64,000 bases of DNA from Fratercula arctica (taxonomy: Eukaryota > Chordata > Aves > Charadriiformes > Alcidae), in assembly GCA_947846985.1 (NCBI GenBank), contig CANTUZ010000010.1, positions 22,181,095 to 22,245,094 of the forward strand, written 5' to 3'. The notes below the pieces were generated by a model, which was not told the DNA's origin, did not search any database, and worked only from the letters and a program-made list of their open reading frames with translations. The position numbers and the translations under genes were made by a program. Shown here piece after piece: positions 34,380 through 48,710 of the stretch. Numbering within the stretch: position 1 is the stretch's first letter; every line of letters begins with the position of its first letter.

Positions 34380-34600
34380 TGTTATCTACATTTATCTGAT
34401 TGCTCCCAGTTCAAGGCTTCCTTCCTAATACACACGTGTCTTCTGTTAATCAAAATGAATGTCCACAAGGAATTCAGCACAGACTCTTGAATTCTAATAA
34501 CTGGAAATGGGCTCAAAGCAAAGCTTTCAATTAAAAGTTCCCATGCTCCAGATTAAGATATTTAACCTTGGCAAGCTCATGTGTTTCTGTAGGTCTTCTT
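34380..34600. promoter_or_regulatory. Candidate conserved noncoding element in intron 3
   Basis: Balanced unique sequence contains CTACATTTATCTGATTGCTC near 34387, TCTGTTAATCAAAATGAATG near 34441 and CTTTCAATTAAAAGTTCCC near 34525. The enhancer-like call is by appearance only. Confidence 0.3.
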
Positions 34601-36929
34601 AACTCACCCGCTGGCACAGCCACTGTTCTGACAGCTCCGGCCCGTGCTGCGTGGCAGTCACCAGCGTGCTGGCAGCTCATGGGGCTGTACCTTACGCCAG
34701 CTCCGTGCTGCTGCAGCAGCGCTGCTAGCAGGAACCAAGCTGGCTGCTTTGAACTGCAGTCATTGCAATGTAGGTATGCTCTTGGAAAATCATTAATTCC
34801 TAGGAGCTCAAAAAGTTCTGGGCATTTTCACGGCAGAAATCTCTTGTTAGTGAAGGGGACCTAGTTGCTGGCAACGCTTCTCTCCTGCTCTCTTCCCGTG
34901 GCTTGTCATTTTTGAAGCTTTTGGTCTTTTGTTGCAGAGACTATGAGTTTGTTGAGGGGGAGTGGTAGGTCTGTAGCTGCTGGGATGGATACTGTCGTGG
35001 GTGCTGTGAGTTGAATATCTGCTCTGTGGTTGCCTGCGATACTAGAATTTGGATTTGATGACCCAGGTGGCTCCTTCCAGGCCTGTGTTTCTAGATCCAA
35101 GACCAGCAGAAACCTTTTTGTCCTTTAATATCTCCCTAATTCACCTTAAACCTGGGATGTCAAATATCTACACCCAGGATCAAGTTTGCTTCCAGTATTT
35201 TGTTAACTGTATGACATCTTCTAGATGTTTGGATTTTAATGAATTTCTAGCTTTCCTGACTGCAAAGGAAGCCTTCCAAATGTGAACTGAGTGTAATAAA
35301 AGTAGAAACACCTGCCTGAGGACATTTCTATGCTGCAGTCGCTGCTTGACTGCAGCTCATGTAGATGTGCTTTAGCCAGCTTTAAGCCAGCCAGCCCAGG
35401 TCCTGATGGCTCTGTAGCCACAAGCTTTGCAGAACACAGCAACTATTCAAGCACACCTTCTGTCTCCCAGGTGGGTTTTGCGCCCTCACACAAATCCACT
35501 TGGATGAATGGGAAGATGTTTCTCAAAGCCTAATGCAGTGATTCATTCTGGGAGGTCAGGCTAGGCAACTTACACGTGTGGGGCTGACCACTGTCAAGCC
35601 CATCAGTACCAGTGGCATGAAGTTGTGTGTTCCAGCCCAGCAGGATGAGTTGGCAGGCCAGCCCGCTGCCTGGCAGATCCCCCCCTCCCAGAAGGCAGGC
35701 ACCATCACCTTTCTTTCCTTCCACCCCTCTTCCTTACATCTGGACTTGTACCGTGTAGCACAGCAGAACTGGAATGGGCAGAGATCTGCTAGAAGCTGAA
35801 CGTTAATGCTCTGCTCAAATTAAATGAAATAAAACCATATGGTGTCATCATGGGTCACTGATTTAAAACAACAAAAAAAATCCTAGCTCCTCTCTAAGCC
35901 CTTCAGATAGTAAAACTGCTGCTGTGAATTCTGCCTCTTCTCAGAGTGCAGCCAAAAAATGCAGTGAGAGAAAAGGGCAGGATTGGGCTTTCTCCTGTGT
36001 TTGGAGGGAGCAGGATAACCTGGAACAAAGTGGCACTTTTTTCTCCATGTCTTCAGGCATGATGTCACTGTAGCTCCAGTGAAGTTGATGGACCTACATA
36101 TATTAACAGCAGATAAGGAGTCAAATCTTCTCAGGGAAGGCTGGGATTGTGTTTTGAGATATGTAAAGCATTTCCATTTTGACCTCTCATCTATTTGGAA
36201 GCTTCAGGAAAATAGATTATCCCTCTTCAGGCACCTTTTAGGACTATCAATCTATCTATCTAATCAATCTAATGCATCTGTCATACTTGTGCTTATATAC
36301 TAATGTGGTACATGATCACCCTTCTTCTTTCTCCCTTTCCAAAAGGTAGGGAGAAGGAAATGTAATTTTCATGACAGGAGAGAGTTTGAATGTGTGAATA
36401 TTGCTCGTGGCCCCTGAATATGGCAGGGTTTGAAGGCATTCTGCTGCCTTGGCAGGGAGTGTCAGAGCCTCGGGCCAGCTAGCAAGGAAGCTGAGTCTGC
36501 TGCTCCTGCCAATGTCAGCTGTTGTTCTGAGGGCTGCAAGTGTTGCGGTAGATTTTGAGAGCAGTAGGAGAAGCTACTGCCCTCCCCCCCACTTCCTAAT
36601 GCAAATGATGTTGTGGCTTTTGGGGGGCAACTGCAGCTCTGATCTTCCCAACTACATCTGCTGCTGCAAATTCAAACATGACCACCAAAGCCTGTGCAGC
36701 TGAAATACAGCTCCTGTTGCCTTTGCCTACCTCCCTTCCCTTCATGTATAGCCACTGTCAGCAGGGTACATGTCACTTCTGCTTCAAGCAGGGGAACGAA
36801 GCCAATACTGTGCTACAGCTCGCTGAAGCACTTACTTGGCCCCTGTTATTAGAGAGTCTGAGCCCTTCACTCCTCCTTCCAGCTGTCCTCACTGTGCCCC
36901 AGGTGGCACGGCAATGCTCCTATCTTCAC
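34601..36929 (+). other. PAX2 intron 3, unique sequence
   Basis: No exon was recognised. Minor items are ATCT units near 36247-36262 and a GTAGCTCCAGTGAAGTTGAT segment near 36070 that resembles diverged sauropsid repeat sequence. Short frames over this stretch have no family resemblance. Confidence 0.35.
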
Positions 36930-37055
36930 ACTTCAGGCAGGAAACAGAGCACAGACAGAAATGCCATTTGTCCAAAGTCTTGATGAGAGGTCCATGACAG
37001 AGCAAGGAACTGAAGCTCTTTCCCTAAGTCGGATTAGGCTCTATCAGACTTTCTA
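36930..37055 (-). repeat. MIR-type SINE remnant, antisense
   Basis: The sequence follows reverse-complement MIR: GGAAACAGAGCACAGACAGA near 36940, ATTTGTCCAAAGTCTTGATG near 36965, CATGACAGAGCAAGGAACTG near 36992 and a CCCTAAGTCGGATTAGG segment near 37022. It is diverged. Confidence 0.6.
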
Positions 37056-37539
37056 TTTCCCTTCCTTCACCCCCCAAATCCCTTGGTTGTTTTTCCTCAC
37101 CATGCTATGAAGCTTGCTTTCCATTTTGGACTTTGTGCAAACAAGACTTTTTTCCCCCCTTTCTTCTGCTCAGCTGTGAAATCAGCTGCGTCTCGACCCA
37201 TGCACAGAAACATAAGACTCTCTCCTATTTGAACCAAAGCCACGTTCAGAGCTCTTTATGCCTGCGCAGCACCAATCTGCAGGTGGGATATTATTGGCTC
37301 CATGGGGGCTGTCACCAAGGAGCCCAAAGCTGCCTCTTCCCATTCCCATGTTCTCCCTCTTTTCCTCAGGCGTGCTTGGATGCCAGCATCACTGGGATGG
37401 TCACGGGCCCTTTTGTAGGAAGCAGTCTGATGCAGAGACGGCATCACTGTCTCACTTAGCCCTGCACCGAGTCCCCTGCAGGCTGCCTTGTCGCTACCGC
37501 CGGCAGAGCCCGTGGCTCAGCAGTCGGGCCCTGCGCTAA
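37056..37539 (+). other. PAX2 intron 3, nothing recognised
   Basis: Moderately GC-rich unique sequence. No exon signal, repeat family or motif cluster stands out. Confidence 0.35.
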
Positions 37540-37790
37540 TTAAGCAGCGCGGCACAGCAGGATGTGTGTTCCTTGGCCATCACAGCCTCCCTTGGACACA
37601 CTGCAGAGAAAAGGCTGAAGCTTCGCAATGTTAGCCTTCCAAGAACCGCTTTAATTGCCCAGTAATGCACACCCTGGGGTCTTGTAATGTGCTTCTAATA
37701 TGGAGCATTTAAAATATGAATACTCCAAAACAATTACAAGGAGTTTGGTGCTCTGCTGAGTGTATCCTTCCACTCTGAAAAATAAGCCAC
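37540..37790. promoter_or_regulatory. Candidate conserved noncoding element in intron 3
   Basis: The stretch includes CTTCGCAATGTTAGCCTTCC near 37621, CGCTTTAATTGCCCAGTAAT near 37648, GTCTTGTAATGTGCTTCTAA near 37679 and CATTTAAAATATGAATACTC near 37706. It has dense homeodomain-type cores and no repeat signature. It is a reasonable enhancer candidate, judged by eye. Confidence 0.45.
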
Positions 37791-40032
37791 AACAAAGGGA
37801 TATGATCAAAGTGAGGATGCCAGTGCTTCTGAAATCTGCCAGGGTCTCCTTGAGGCAGCAGGACACACCACTCCTTCCCTTAGTGCAACTTCACTTTGTT
37901 CTTCCAGGATTAAAAGAATTGCTAGACTGGGACTCCGTGTGATTCAGACCTACACACTCCCTCTGATCAGCCCTAGTATGATTTTTTTATTTGAGATACT
38001 GTCTAAAGACTCTGCCAGCAATAGTCAGAGAGGAGAAACCACAGAGTATGTCAGGCTGTAGAGAGTTTGGATAGAAACGTCAGAGAAGCAAGGGACGTTT
38101 CCTGTGATCTGTCATTCTTTTAGCAAATAATTTCTGTATAGGTTTAGAAGTGATTTTTTACTTGCTTATATACAAAGAGTGAAATAAAGTTCTGCTTCTC
38201 AGAAAGGACTAAGAGTCAGCTAATTTTAACTTCTGATATTTCTTTCTACATTCTTGACCAAATTTGATTAGAACTTCTTACAACTGTCATACTAGGAGAG
38301 AGAATTTTTGTCTGTCCATCTGTATTCAGAATCAGTGAAAGGAATTGCATTAAAACTGCTGAAAATAACGAAGTAGAAATCAAAGTAGAAATTCATGATC
38401 TAATGCCGAACATTTAAGAAAGTCAAAGGCATTTGGAAACAGGCAGTTGGTTTCAGCTGGAGCTGTACGCAGTATTAACTCTAGAAAGAGTTACTACAAG
38501 CCAACTATGGTAACTCATGAATTCCAGGAATGGATGTATAATTCAGAGTATGATACTATGTACTGTAATGACATTATATGCCATTACTTAAGATAATATC
38601 GCATATTAAATTCAGATTGTGAAATGAAATTCAGTTGCTTTACTGCAATCAAAGATCTATAAATGTCCTGTTGCTGAAACTTCAGAAGGTTATGTATTAA
38701 AACTGTGTATATTCTCTGAAGCTCTAAGTAGACGACTTGTGCAAAAACCTCCCACTGGAAAATGAAAAATGGGAATTTACAGTAAGTACCAGTTTATGCC
38801 CCTAATTAAACACAAATGCTGTTACTGGAGTCACTGACTGTGATGGAATTAGAGCAGGGGTGAATTTAGTCCAAAGTGACAATTTCTTTTGGAGAAAAGA
38901 CAGACTTTTGAAAATATCATCATTTACTTCAAGAAACCGGCACAGCTGACTGGTGTGCCAGGATTTGTGTCCCTTCTGTTTTTGGGAAGGGCTGAGGAAG
39001 CATTCTGCCAAAAAGCTTGTCTTTCTCCAGTGTCTAGAGGCAAGAACACACCATCAAAGGCAGCAAGAGGTGATCAAGGTTTTGCTCCCTCTTACACAGC
39101 GGTAATCCAGAAATCCTAGGTTTGAGGCAGCAGAGCTGGCTTAGTGCGTATTTCAGTCTCCAGTAAGGGTGAGACACTTTCAGCAATCCTGAAGTTTAAA
39201 GCAAGCATTAGTATGCCACATCTGTTGCTACAGGACCAGGTCAGCTGTGTTCATCTTCCATCTGCTGTTTCATTAGGTGGTCTTGTGTAGGACAGACTCA
39301 CTCAAAGCCTCTTAAAGCAGTAGCAGTGATGTCCAGCTATCCTGCTGTCCTGAAATGAATCGACCCAGAGGGATGCACTGCTGTATTCTGTACTGAGCCT
39401 TAGGGTCCTGAAATTTCTCCTCTACTCAGGGGCTAGTCAACACTAGAGTTCAGTCGTGACTGTAAGGCAAAGGGCAGAGCCTCTTCATGACCTGTCTCTT
39501 CTTTTAGACGTAGGAAATACCTTTTACCTGAGACCTCATTAGATTCACTGTGCATGAATGCCAAGAATTATTTGACCCAAGCCACTGGAGTTTGCACAAC
39601 CAGAACTACTCCCTTTTGCTCACTGTTTCCAGATACTTTCTCTTGACATAAAACCAGTTTCATTCTTAGGAGGGGAGCGTTTTTGAACAGAGCCTTTCAC
39701 CTCTGGGTCACTAGCTGAAATCTGGCCCTGGTTGGTAGTGACCGAAAATCATTACCAGCTGACGGCTGCTTGGTGAAATGAGCTGGTGAGTCTCATTCCA
39801 GTTCCTAATGGACACATCTCAGTAAACACAGTCACAACTGGCACTAACTGGCATTCCCAGCCGAGAGACCATGAACTGAACGGGGAAGGAAACTTAACCT
39901 TCCTCTTCGCCCCTGCCTGGGTTTTTGAAGCATTATGGACAGGCATTTTATACCACCATCGTTTCACAGGCTGTTTTCACTCTAAATGGCTTTTCCAAAC
40001 TTTGCAATTTTCATACAGGATGATTCAGCACA
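37791..40032 (+). other. PAX2 intron 3, unique sequence
   Basis: AT-balanced unique sequence. Candidate motif-rich stretches are diffuse (38100-38700). No exon, repeat family or RNA gene was recognised. Confidence 0.35.
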
Positions 40033-40195
40033 GCCTGATCGGCCATCTCAGTATAATTAGGCTCATCTTATGGTTCTCCTCAGTGGAAGCTGAGCTGTCT
40101 GATGCCACCTCCCAGTACGAATGGCAAATCTGATGTCATATCTCAGTATGAATGGAACAGTCTGATGTCACCTCAGTGCTAACAGGACATTTTAT
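40033..40195 (+). repeat. Degenerate minisatellite, 29-32 bp unit
   Basis: Units starting CTGATGTCACCTCAGTATGA recur at 40098, 40129 and 40161, with unit lengths of 31, 32 and about 29. A partial, more diverged unit (CTGATCGGCCATCTCAGTAT) begins at 40034. The array is old, with internal substitutions. Confidence 0.7.
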
Positions 40196-40316
40196 AATAT
40201 GTCATCTAAGGCTGCAGGGGAAATCTTCTAATCCATTCACTATGCTACACTACAGTAGAACATAACACAGTATAATGTGTAGGTTAACTTAGACACCCTC
40301 AGGCAGATTTTGGATA

Positions 40317-40352
40317 GACGGATGGATGGATGGATGGATGGATGGATAGATA
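40317..40352 (+). repeat. (GGAT)n microsatellite
   Basis: Seven GGAT units or so, grading into GATA, follow GATAGAC. It is a simple repeat. Confidence 0.9.
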
Positions 40353-40379
40353 CATTTATACAAAGTATACATACATTAT

Positions 40380-40690
40380 ATCACTCTATTGATTTTTAAA
40401 AAGTTCCAGGTCTGCCTGGCTATAATGAGATTTTTGAACTTTGTGTTGCGATCAATGAGGGGAATATTATTGGCCTGGAGAATTGATATACCCGCTCTCT
40501 GTGGCTTGTTCTGCTCCTGGACTGCCCCTGCCCCCAAGGTGTACGATTCCATCAGACACTTAACCTCTTTTACAGTGTCATCAGGCTAAAAGGAATCTAA
40601 TAGTGACACGGGACTTGTGCTCAGCACTCTGGCACTATTGCTTTCCTGTCACAAATAATTTATAGCTTTCTATTTCCATCCCTTTGCCTG
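40380..40690. promoter_or_regulatory. Candidate conserved noncoding element in intron 3
   Basis: Motif-rich unique block contains CTCTATTGATTTTTAAAAAG near 40384, GCGATCAATGAGGGGAATAT near 40447, GGAGAATTGATATACCCGCT near 40477 and CACAAATAATTTATAGCTTT near 40651. No repeat or coding signature is visible. It lies about 1.7 kb upstream of exon 4. Confidence 0.4.
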
Positions 40691-43199
<2,509 letters not shown>

Positions 43200-44330
43200 A
43201 TGCTGTTGGTTACCGAGAACCAGCTGTTACACAAGTGTTTACTGGAAAGTGTTGGTCTACATGGGACAGAGCTGGCAGATATAATCCTGTACACAAACTG
43301 TGTTCAGGAGCACAATGAAATGAATGGGCCGGTATGGAAGAGCATTTCTGGATGCCGTTTTAGTCTGGACTTGCTCACTGGACTAGGAATCACTGACCAC
43401 AACAGATGGAGTTGGCGGATATTATTTCTTCTTGGACAAGTAGTGCAATATCTAGGGAAGGCATTGGCTGAGCTGGGATAGTGCCTGCTACTGGAGTCTC
43501 TTATTGCTCTTGGACGTACTGGGAAGTGTGGGTCTACATCGGATAGCATTGACAGGTTCTGGTCCATCCTGAAAGGCTTGTATTGGAGGCGTTGATTGCT
43601 TCAGGTCAGTGCTTTATGAGCTGAATGATGGGTAGTGGCCTATAAGAGAACTGGGATATTCTCCCCATTACTAGGACATGCTGGGACATAATGGGCATGC
43701 CTACTGGATGCATAGCTCTGCTTGTTCTGTAGTCTAGAGCGTTGATTATCATGAAGTGATCATTTCTAATCTGGATGACTTGTCATTTCTGGTTGGGGAA
43801 CTCATGAGCAATCTTAGACAGCCCTGAGTGGCAGGAGGAGTGTGCCTGTTGACACTGGTCAACGGAAAAGGAAGACACTAGATTTTTATTAACCTGGGTT
43901 GGAGTGTGTATCACCAACTCACCATTTGTTCTAGTAGGGAACTGAATTTATTGTCCCAAAACTGAAGTGCGTCTAACCTATGCTAAGAAGGTAATCTTTC
44001 AGTGAATGTTTTGGGTGGACATGTGCATTCCTGGTGGAAAAATGCTGAGAGGAAATGATCTGACAAAATACAGATGGACTAGGAAGTCACTAGAAAATGT
44101 GACCTATGCAGCATTGCACTCAGTTACCATGGCATACACTGGGAAGCCTGCTCTGAACTGGGATATAACAACAAGGTTTTGCTTCTTGATGGAATACACT
44201 TGCTTGTTATTGATGGCCCTGTACTGGAAGGCTGTGGAGCTATGGTATAGGAACAGACTGGCAAGGCTGGGATGCAGCAACATTAGCAGTAGAGTGAGTA
44301 TGAGTCCTCCAGTGTGAGGGACTGGGAGTC
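43200..44330 (+). repeat. Degraded long-unit tandem repeat in PAX2 intron 4
   Basis: Words like TACTGGGAAGTGTGGGTCTA with following CATGGGACAG recur. The best pair is at 43240 and 43518 (about 30 of 39 bases alike, 278 apart). Weaker copies lie near 44136 and 44221 (GTACTGGAAGGCTGTGGAGC). The period is irregular. This is either a decayed minisatellite or chance similarity reinforced by G/T skew. Confidence 0.45.
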
Positions 44331-44446
44331 TGCTTAGTGTCCAGGCTTTCCTATGAGACTGGCGGCACGCGTAGCTTTCCGCTGGGGGATCCCTGAGTGC
44401 TGTGCTGCTCTCCTCATGGCCCTTTTTCCCTTTTCCTTTTGTCCAG

Positions 44447-44566
44447 TGCCCAGCACAGCATCCCCTCCCGTCTCCAGTGCCTCCAATGATCCAGTGGGCT
44501 CTTACTCCATTAACGGGATCCTGGGGATTCCTCGGTCGAATGGCGAGAAGAGGAAACGTGATGAAG
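44447..44566 (+). CDS. PAX2: PAX2 coding exon 5 (octapeptide and basic stretch)
   Basis: This exon completes Val-166 and encodes residues 167-205 plus one base of codon 206. It begins [19 protein letters not shown], then the octapeptide YSINGILG (44503-44526, residues 185-192), then [13 protein letters not shown]. The octapeptide is the eh1-like motif through which PAX2/5/8 proteins recruit Groucho/TLE corepressors. KRKR at 200-203 is a basic cluster compatible with nuclear import. The acceptor is CTTTTGTCCAG|TGCCC and the donor GATGAAG|GTAGGG, slightly weaker than the other donors. In mammals a 69-nt cassette exon may be included after this exon. I did not find that cassette in the remaining 19.4 kb. 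Confidence 0.95.
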
Positions 44567-45719
44567 GTAGGGGGAGGGGAGAAGCTCATCCTCCCTTTTA
44601 TATTCTTTGTCCCCATGTACAGGCTCCAATTTCAGGCCAAGGTTTGCAGCTGCTCCAGGGGCTAGATCAGTTTTAGCAACAGAGACCAGTTCCCCGCCAC
44701 TGCCCTGCTGGCTTGGAATGCTCTTCTTCCGAGGCCCTTTCATGACAGGCTGCGTCTCCAGACATCTGCTCGGCAGGCAGAGAGCCGTCTCCATTGCTGG
44801 AGCTGATCCCAAGTTCATTCACTGCTGGAAACGGCTGGAACTGAACTCCCCAGGTGCCAGCAGGTGCCCGGACTTTGAACTGTGGGTAAACATGGTTTCC
44901 CCGACTCACTCGTTTTCAAACAAAATGCCATCTCGGAGAAGCACCAGCAATGTGGGAATTATCTTTCATTCCCCTTGCAAACAAGTTCCTGCCCTGTGAC
45001 GTGCCATGAGCTACATTAGCTGGTGATCATAAGGGCCCAGTTTTCAATGGGTAGCATTTACCACAGCAGAACTGCCATGCTTGCAACAGTCTGAAAGCAG
45101 AACAGGAGGTCTTCTGAGTATTGTGGCCCTAAGGTTGTTATCTAAGGTGTTTACTAGAGCTCTAAGGAATTAGGATTAAGCTATCTCCTTTTCCTTCCTA
45201 CCTGCTGGGAAGGACTTAGGGCAAAATGAATCCTGAAATAAGCCAAAAGCTGGAGTCTCAGGTCTAGATAGACTGAGTCAGGAGGGGTGGGTAAGGTCTC
45301 TGTGCTTTTATGGTGGTTTTGTAAACTTTTTTTCTTAAATCTTGCGCTTTGATGCATTCAAGAATTGAGGGTCAGAAGGTGAACTTTTTTAAGAGTAGTG
45401 CCTGACCAGTTTGTTAAATTCAGCCCTGCCTTCAGTATATTGTTTTCCAGTGTTGCCTGTTGCGTGGGGGGACCTTTTAGCAGTACAGGTGGCTCAGTGT
45501 GCTGCATGTGCTGTAACCCCAAGGCTGTGCGGTGCAAGAGAATACCAGGTTTCTCTGTGGTACGTGGTCAGAAGAGAAAGCTCTCCAGAGAGAGAGGCTG
45601 TGTTTTGGGGTTTTGCTAGTCATTTTCTCAGCATTGGTTCTGGTGAGGTTCACATCTGTAAGTTTTTGATCCAAATAAACACAGTAATCCCAAGAAAAAA
45701 AGGCAGTCATTGTGACCCC
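44567..45719 (+). other. PAX2 intron 5, 5' part
   Basis: The intron starts GTAGGG. Sequence is unique and of ordinary composition. No sign was seen of the 69-nt mammalian cassette exon or of the exon that normally follows. Confidence 0.45.
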
Positions 45720-45855
45720 TTTCTCCTTAATACAAAGTAAAACTAGAGGCAAGGACCCAATCCAACTCCTGTTAAAGCAAATGGGAAGATTTTTGCTGAT
45801 GTCATTGGAAATTGGATCAGGCCCCAGAGGAAGATCCATTTCCCAGCTAGATGGC
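45720..45855 (+). repeat. Old sauropsid interspersed repeat fragment
   Basis: GGACCCAATCCAACTCCTGT near 45754, AGCAAATGGGAAGATTTTTG near 45776, and GAAATTGGATCAGGCCCCAG near 45809 follow the CAATCC...TCAATGGGAG...GGATCAGGCCC pattern. That pattern is very common in turtle, crocodilian and bird DNA. The family name is uncertain. Confidence 0.5.
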
Positions 45856-47849
45856 AGTAGGGCCCAGCTAAGAGAAAAGTGTAGCAATGGAAGGGCTGAG
45901 TCAATGCCTCAAAGTCAAAAAATGTCAGGAATAAGAGACTGCAAACATTGCAAACCCCTCCAGCATTTCCCATCATTACATATACAGGAAATAGTGACAT
46001 TTCAAACTGAATGACAAGTTTCTCTAATGGTTGTGCAAATCTCTTGGCAGTTTTTTGGGGTTTTTGTGAACCCCTGCTCTCATACAGTCCAGCATGGTGA
46101 TCACCAGCTCTCAACATGGTGCCTCCATAGCTCATTTTGAAATGAAGCAGTTCAATCTGGCGTTAGCAGCTATTCTTTCCAAATACCTACAAAGATCATC
46201 CTACTTTAGATGCAGCCACACAGTCACTTCCAGCCCCAGAACCTGAGCATTTTTGGAGCACTACAGTTAAACACAGAAACAACCAAGCAACTATCTAAGA
46301 CTGTGACACTTCACAATGATATATTGACAGTAAGAACAACTCTCTGTGTCTGTCCTTAACTCATCCCAGATTTGATTTATGAAGGGCAAGCAACACTCTG
46401 CAACTCCCTGCTGTTGGCCAAGAGCCCACATATCCCACTAGGAATCAAAAAGGTACTAGACAATCCTGGAGATGTTACTTGACTTTAGGTCTCATGACAC
46501 AGCTGCCACTGCCTTAGAGAACAGTCTTCATCCTGCCATCCCAGATATCTGCCGCAGGGAGATGTCACGTTCCCGTCCCAGAGCAACCTCGCATGGGACA
46601 CCCTGCCAGCTGCTGAACACCCCTAGCCAAGAGTTGAGTTATCTATCTGGGCTAACACTGGCCCTAAGAAATGCTGAAAGACATCACCACTTTGCAGGGT
46701 TGGGTCTTAAGGCTAGAAAGGTTCAAGGGGAGGTTTTGCATAGCCGGTGACCTGCACTCACTCCTGGACAATCTCCCCTGTAGCTCTGAGGGCTCTGATT
46801 GCTCCTAGCTGTAATGTGGATTAGGAAAGCTGGCAAGAAGTCCAGTGCAGGTATTTCTTTCATGCTCATGTTGGATGTATACACTTTCTCAGCATTTCCC
46901 AGAGCTTCTGAGCAGTGTTGCAGTTTCTTAACTGCAAGGTTTATTCTCACATTGAAAAGCCCTTTTTGAGCTCCCAATGCACATCTACTTTTTGGGGGTG
47001 GCTCTTCTCTAAAGGAGGCAGAAGAAGCAGCACTGTTCTCTCTTTCTTTCCACTGTGTTGGACCAGCTCTGCTTCAAGGATTCCTCTGTGAGGAACGCAG
47101 TTCAGCAGAAAGGGGGGAAGTACCAAGCTGCTCCTGAATCCCTGGTTCTGAAAACCTTGTTAGCAACCTCTGTGATGGCTGGGGGGAAACAGGGTGGGAG
47201 AAAGACAGAGGAGCCTCTATGTGAGCACACCCCCTCCCCCAGGTCCTCCTTGCTGCAGCTGGTGCCTGCATTAGACAGTAGCACAGATGATTAAGAAGAG
47301 GAGAGATAATTATGTGTCAAGATGATGTAGCAGAACTCCCGAGTTGGACAGAAGGAGCCAGACGGATGCATGAGGTGGGCTCAGCGATGGACGCTGACAG
47401 CCAGGTGTGTCCCTCACAGGGAGTTATAGGGAAGAGGGGAAATCCCAACCTACCAAATGTGCTGGTTGCAACTGCAAGGGTGGCTTGGGAAGACTATGGT
47501 ATTGAGAAAGAGCTAGCAGGGTGGTACCTCTGAGTGTCTACTAGTAACAACAAGGAACTGTCACATCACAAGTCTTTCCTCAAAACTCACTGTGTCTTCC
47601 TCAGGTGAGTGCCTAGGAAGGATGGTCAGGATTTGCCCTGTTAAGACCATATATTCCTCTTGTTTCAATTTTTCACCAGTGATTACAAACCCTCTGACTT
47701 AGTTGGTCTCCTACAGTTTTTTAAATAATTTGGCTAAAAAAGTTAACCACCACTTGTGCAGTGCAGTGCGGCATTTTTTGCAGTCTGTGGGCACAGCTGA
47801 TGTTGCTGTAATTTCCCTCTGACCTTCCCCACCATTTACACCCACCATC
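45856..47849 (+). other. PAX2 intron 5, unique sequence
   Basis: Nothing specific was recognised. Short open frames here show no family resemblance. Confidence 0.35.
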
Positions 47850-47970
47850 TTCCAGAGGCAGAAGTGGCCCTGCAGCATGTAATGACTTTCCCAAGACCAC
47901 TGAGGGTCTTGCAGTACCAAGCTGCAGCTGGAAGCAGGAATTCCTGGCTCTTCATGATCCTAATGTTGTA
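47850..47970 (-). repeat. MIR-type SINE remnant, antisense (weak)
   Basis: CATGTAATGACTTTCCCAAG near 47876, CAAGACCACTGAGGGTCTTG near 47893 and GGAAGCAGGAATTCCTGGCT near 47930 follow the order of reverse-complement MIR, where TGACTTGCCCAAGGTCACAC and a later ATTCCTGGCTC-like segment are expected. It is strongly diverged. Confidence 0.4.
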
Positions 47971-48468
47971 CTGTGCTGTGATGGCAGCCCAAGCTCAGCA
48001 GGGTCATTGTCAGACTAAAGAACAGCAATAAGAAGTCCAAAAGGATAAAGGGAAAAAATAATATGCAAATATTTCTGTTGTTCCATAACCCCCTCATTGA
48101 TAGCTAAAAGGATGAGAACTGGGGTGACCCAGAGGCACTAACAAAAAATTAGTATCACTCATACTGTAGTCCTGAGCACTGTATAAAGAGAAAAAGGGAG
48201 AGATGGGAAGAAGGGGAAGGATGGATAGATAGATGGATGGATAGATGTAGATATATACAGACAATTAGATAATACAAAAACAATATTTCAGACTGTTCCC
48301 TGCATACCACAGTATCTCCAGGTGGATGAAACTTTTGGGATCTCTACAAAACCACTCCTATTAGAGACAGCTCTTTCTCTCCATAGCAGGCCACAAACAT
48401 GCTTCCTCTATAGATCCAAATTCTCATTTGGGATTTGTGTTCCAGTGAGGCTGGTGCTGTAACAATCT
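47971..48468 (+). other. PAX2 intron 5, unique sequence with GATA/GGAT run
   Basis: A GGAT/GATA compound microsatellite lies at about 48219-48247. Otherwise unremarkable. Confidence 0.4.
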
Positions 48469-48710
48469 CAGCATTATTAATCTTGGTCACTGACTATATC
48501 TGTAGCATTTGACAGCATTACTGGCAATAATATCTGCAGTGCCGACAATGGCAGAGATAATATCCCCCAGTATTATTGGCATTAGCAGGGATCATATCTG
48601 CAGCCTGTTATTGGCGGGAGCAGACGTAATGTGTCCAGTATTATTAGTATCAGTAGTAATAAAACCCACAGTCTTGTTAGTATGATCAGTGCTAATATCA
48701 GCAGTAGGTT
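48469..48710 (+). repeat. Degenerate minisatellite, 31-35 bp unit
   Basis: Consecutive units start CAGTATTATTGGCATTAGCA-like at about 48537, 48568, 48601, 48636 and 48669, with spacing of 31, 33, 35 and 33. Looser units start at 48469 and 48513. Each unit ends in a variant of ATAATATCTG. The internal regularity is clear despite substitution. Confidence 0.75.

Noticed and set aside
44353..44676. Open frame running through exon 5 into both flanking introns
   Set aside because: Only 44447-44566 matches PAX2 and has splice sites. The flanks are intron read-through.
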